DNA of 64,000 nucleotides from Acidobacteriota bacterium (GTDB lineage: Bacteria > Acidobacteriota > Vicinamibacteria > Vicinamibacterales > 2-12-FULL-66-21): contig JACPDI010000014.1 in the NCBI GenBank assembly GCA_016184105.1, positions 30,549 through 94,548 on the forward strand. Direction: 5' to 3'. A program made the translations under genes and the position numbers. Below are positions 61,935 through 64,000 of the stretch, in pieces; positions within the stretch are counted from its first letter, which is position 1; each line of letters opens with the position of its first letter. The notes beneath the pieces were generated by a model. The model had not been told where the DNA came from. It saw nothing but the letters and a program-made list of their open reading frames with translations, and did no database searches.

Positions 61935-62002
61935 ACCGCCGGGCGTTTTCCGTTCCCGCCTTGTCTGGCCCCCACGTTGCTATAAAGTGAGGACGTCTGC
62001 GA

Positions 62003-62024
62003 GCCTGCCGGATTTTCGGCAGGC
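62003..62024 (+). other. Perfect 8-bp hairpin in the cytochrome gene leader
   Basis: GCCTGCCG and CGGCAGGC enclose the loop GATTTT, 20 bases upstream of the cytochrome ATG and just after a TATAAA (61981-61986) that may be the -10 box. It could be an operator or a 5' mRNA-stabilising stem. Confidence 0.4.
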
Positions 62025-62044
62025 GGTCGACCAGGAGATCGCCC

Positions 62045-62770
62045 ATGATCCGCCGTCTGGCCGTCGTGATCGGTGTCATCGCCGCGTCCGTGCTCGTCGC
62101 CGCGCAAAGGAAGCCGTCGGACCCGCAGACCGCCGGGCACATGAGAGAGCACTACACGCAGGTACATGCGGTGGAGCACGCGGTGATTCGCGGCGATCTC
62201 GAGGCGGTCAAGGAGCCGGCCACGTGGCTGGCCGCGCACGAGGCGTCGCAGGAGCTCGACAAGGCGTCGGCCGCGCAGGTGTCGGCCATGCGCCAGGCGG
62301 CGCGGCGCGCCGCGGACGCGGAGGATCTCAAGTCGGCCGCGACCGCCACGGCGGCCATGCTCGCGGCGTGCGGCGACTGCCATCGCGCGGCGGCCGTCGT
62401 CCCGCCGGTGCCCGTGCCGGACCGCCCGGCCGTGGCCGGATCGGTGGGACACATGCTCGAGCACCAGCGCGCGGTCGACCAGATGGCGAACGGGCTCATC
62501 GTTCCGTCGACGGGGATGTGGAAAGAGGGGGCCGACGCGCTGAAAGCGTCGCCGCTGCGCGCGGGCGACCTCCCGCGCGACCCGAAGCTGACGCGCGAGA
62601 TCGCCGCGGCCGAGGACCGCGTGCACGTGCTCGCCGACCAGGCCTCAGCCGCCGCCGAAGAGAGCGCGCGCGTGAACGCCTACGCGCAGATCATCTCCAC
62701 CTGCGCCCAGTGCCACGGCCTGCACGGCCGGATCTGGGGGCCGGGGTTGCCGAAGGCGGAGGTCAAGTAA
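62045..62770 (+). CDS. Exported diheme cytochrome c-like protein
   Basis: 241 residues with a signal peptide (MIRRLAVVIGVIAASVLVAA). Two covalent heme attachment sites are present: CGDCH (C109, C112, H113) and CAQCH close to the C-terminus. The two halves are built alike, each with a helix starting HMREHYTQVHAVEHAVIRG or HMLEHQRAVDQMANGLI and ending in the heme site, so the protein is an internal duplication. Conserved His residues in these helices (GHM...H) could be distal heme ligands, giving a helical-bundle cytochrome. It likely carries electrons in the periplasm; the partner is unknown. Confidence 0.85.
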   Translation: MIRRLAVVIGVIAASVLVAAQRKPSDPQTAGHMREHYTQVHAVEHAVIRGDLEAVKEPATWLAAHEASQELDKASAAQVSAMRQAARRAADAEDLKSAATATAAMLAACGDCHRAAAVVPPVPVPDRPAVAGSVGHMLEHQRAVDQMANGLIVPSTGMWKEGADALKASPLRAGDLPRDPKLTREIAAAEDRVHVLADQASAAAEESARVNAYAQIISTCAQCHGLHGRIWGPGLPKAEVK

Positions 62771-62774
62771 GCGC

Positions 62775-63755
62775 CTAGCGGGTGGCTCCGTGGGCGGCGC
62801 CCTTTCTGATGACACCGTCCACAATGACGATCTCGACACGCGACAGCGCCGTGATGTCGAAGTTCGGGTCGCCATCAACGACAATCACGTCGGCGAGTTT
62901 TCCCGGTTCTATGGTGCCGAGATCGGTCCGTCCGAGGACGCGTGTCGCGTTCAAACGGGTCGCGGCAACCAGTACTCGTGACGGAGCCATGCCCATGTCG
63001 ACATGGGCCTTCATCTCCCTCCACAGCGCTTCGGTGTGGAAGTTCATCGGGGTTCCAGAGTCGGTCCCCATGCCCATGACTGCGCCGGAGTCGATCCACT
63101 GCCTCGCGACACGCTCGCGGAAGAACAACTCGCTGTCGATACGGTTGAAGTAGCTCAGCGTGTGCCAGTTCTTGAACGACTTCTGGACCTCGTCGTAAAT
63201 CTCCGGCCCGAAGTCCTCCTTCAATCGTGGATCCTGAAGGCGTTCGGGGAACGCTTCGGTCGCCGGATAGATCCATGATCGATGCGCGATCGTGTCGACG
63301 ATGGGCCGTCCGGATTGGGCGATACGTCGGACGAGATCCGCGGTGTAGGGAGGGTGCGTGCCGCCGGATCCGACGTGCTGCAGGACGTCCACGCCGGCCT
63401 CGAACGCCTCGCGCACCTCGTCCTCCGCGTAGACGTGTGCGTGAACCTTGAGCCCTCGCTTGTGCGCGGCTCCCACGATCGCGCCGAAGTACGCCGCGTT
63501 CAGGCCGGACTGCGCCTTGATGAGATCGACGCCGGCGTTCGCGAGTTCCTCAACCGCGGCGGCCGCCTCCTCCGGGGTGCTCACCGGCTGCGTCAATCCA
63601 ACCTTCTCTGTGACACCAGGCGCCCCGCCCGGACGCCGGCGTACAATCATCCGGCCGGACACGAACAGGCGCGGTCCCGCCAGCTCCCCCTTCTTAATCC
63701 GGTCGCGCACGCGGAGACTCTCTGGAAGCGGGTCGCCGACGTCGATTGCCGTCGT
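62775..63755 (-). pseudogene. Imidazolonepropionase-like amidohydrolase lacking its N-terminus
   Basis: From TTAIDVGDPLPESLRVRD to the end the sequence matches exported amidohydrolases (PF01979 type). It includes the metal-His HAHVYAED, QHVGSGG, the AHRSW segment, and the late Asp in MGMGTDSGTPMNFH, with the typical tail GTIEPGKLADVIVVDGDP. The first 100 or so residues, holding the signal peptide, beta-sandwich and metal motif HxH, are absent. The conserved part stops at about 63755, only 40 bases from the start of a divergent RND pump gene. Enzyme activity is unlikely without the HxH metal ligands. Confidence 0.75.
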
Positions 63756-63794
63756 CGATTCCGTGGCGGGCCAAGCGGCGGCCGGAGCCGCCAA

Positions 63795-64000
63795 ATGAAG
63801 GGTGGATTCAACCTGTCGCGCTGGGCGCTCGAACACATCCCCCTGACCCGCTACCTGATCGTCGCCCTGCTGATCGGCGGCATCATGAGTTATTCCCGTC
63901 TCGGCCAGGACGAGGATCCGCCGTTTACGTTCCGCGCGATGGTGGTGCGCGCCATGTGGCCGGGCGCAACCGCCTTGCAGATGGCCGACCAGGTGACCGA
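63795..64000 (+). CDS. RND-family efflux pump inner-membrane subunit, N-terminal part (runs off window)
   Basis: The first 68 codons of an AcrB/HAE1-type permease. A short cytoplasmic start (MKGGFNLSRWALEHIP) leads into TM1 (LTRYLIVALLIGGIMSYSRL) and the conserved periplasmic beginning GQDEDPPFTFRAMVVRAMWP followed by GATALQMADQVT. The family exports drugs, solvents or other small molecules using the proton gradient. The LGQDEDPPF motif is characteristic of the HAE1-like group in soil bacteria. Membrane-fusion and outer-membrane partners, if any, lie outside the window. Confidence 0.9.
   Translation, partial: MKGGFNLSRWALEHIPLTRYLIVALLIGGIMSYSRLGQDEDPPFTFRAMVVRAMWPGATALQMADQVT

Overview
The window is about 64 kb of very GC-rich bacterial DNA with tightly packed genes. 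Two large TonB-dependent receptors carry an N-terminal carboxypeptidase-regulatory-like domain. There are also two CBM9/DUF5916 proteins, a BNR/sortilin-type repeat protein, a P1 peptidase, an N-acyl-D-amino-acid deacylase and Tat-exported LVIVD-repeat proteins. This gene set suggests a soil or sediment Acidobacteriota (Vicinamibacteria-like) organism. That assignment is inference from gene content only.

Layout. 1-1.4 kb: copper sensor csoR and a copper P-type ATPase (runs off the edge). 1.5-13.5 kb, minus strand: an operon read from a strong promoter at 13.56 kb, with a serine hydrolase, a TonB receptor, two alpha/beta hydrolases, a substrate-binding-protein remnant, two DUF5916 proteins and a broken molybdenum hydroxylase. 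13.6-28 kb, plus strand: a divergent operon with a FadR-type GntR regulator, a 3-hydroxyisobutyrate-dehydrogenase-like enzyme, 2-oxoacid dehydrogenase E1 alpha, E1 beta and E2 with an M24-fold protein between E1 beta and E2, an aldehyde dehydrogenase, a DctA-type symporter fused by overlap to a solitary binding protein, a serine hydrolase and two LVIVD proteins. The two arms share paralogues and look like one catabolic island; the substrate is unknown. 28-30.7 kb: ahcY with an ArsR-methyltransferase regulator. 31-37.7 kb: a 2-oxoacid:ferredoxin oxidoreductase operon (porC, porA, porB) with two GltD-type flavoproteins and an NfnA/SudB-like subunit. 37.7-44 kb: deacylase, stress-type membrane/SRPBCC genes, and a damaged stretch of truncated genes. 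44-49.6 kb: PPi-type phosphofructokinase, a tartrate/malate-type dehydrogenase, an SDR, an SSS symporter and a MerR-XRE-cupin regulator. 49.7-55.1 kb: TonB receptor, M20 and P1 peptidases. 55.3-56.7 kb: SAM-I riboswitch and a metB-like gene. 56.8-64 kb: sortilin-like protein, GspE/PilB ATPase, diheme cytochrome, truncated amidohydrolase and the start of an RND pump.

Two patterns stand out. (1) Several short repeat families sit at gene 3' ends, and the stop codons of about ten genes lie inside or directly against them. The most elaborate is built from a 19-bp palindrome AAGTGnGACnGTCnCACTT; one copy is inserted in frame inside porA. (2) At least seven genes show abrupt internal or terminal deletions relative to their families (2.54, 7.25, 41.6, 41.9, 42.35, 42.47 and 63.75 kb). 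These are either real deletion scars or assembly collapses.

No rRNA, tRNA, CRISPR array, integrase or transposase was recognised.
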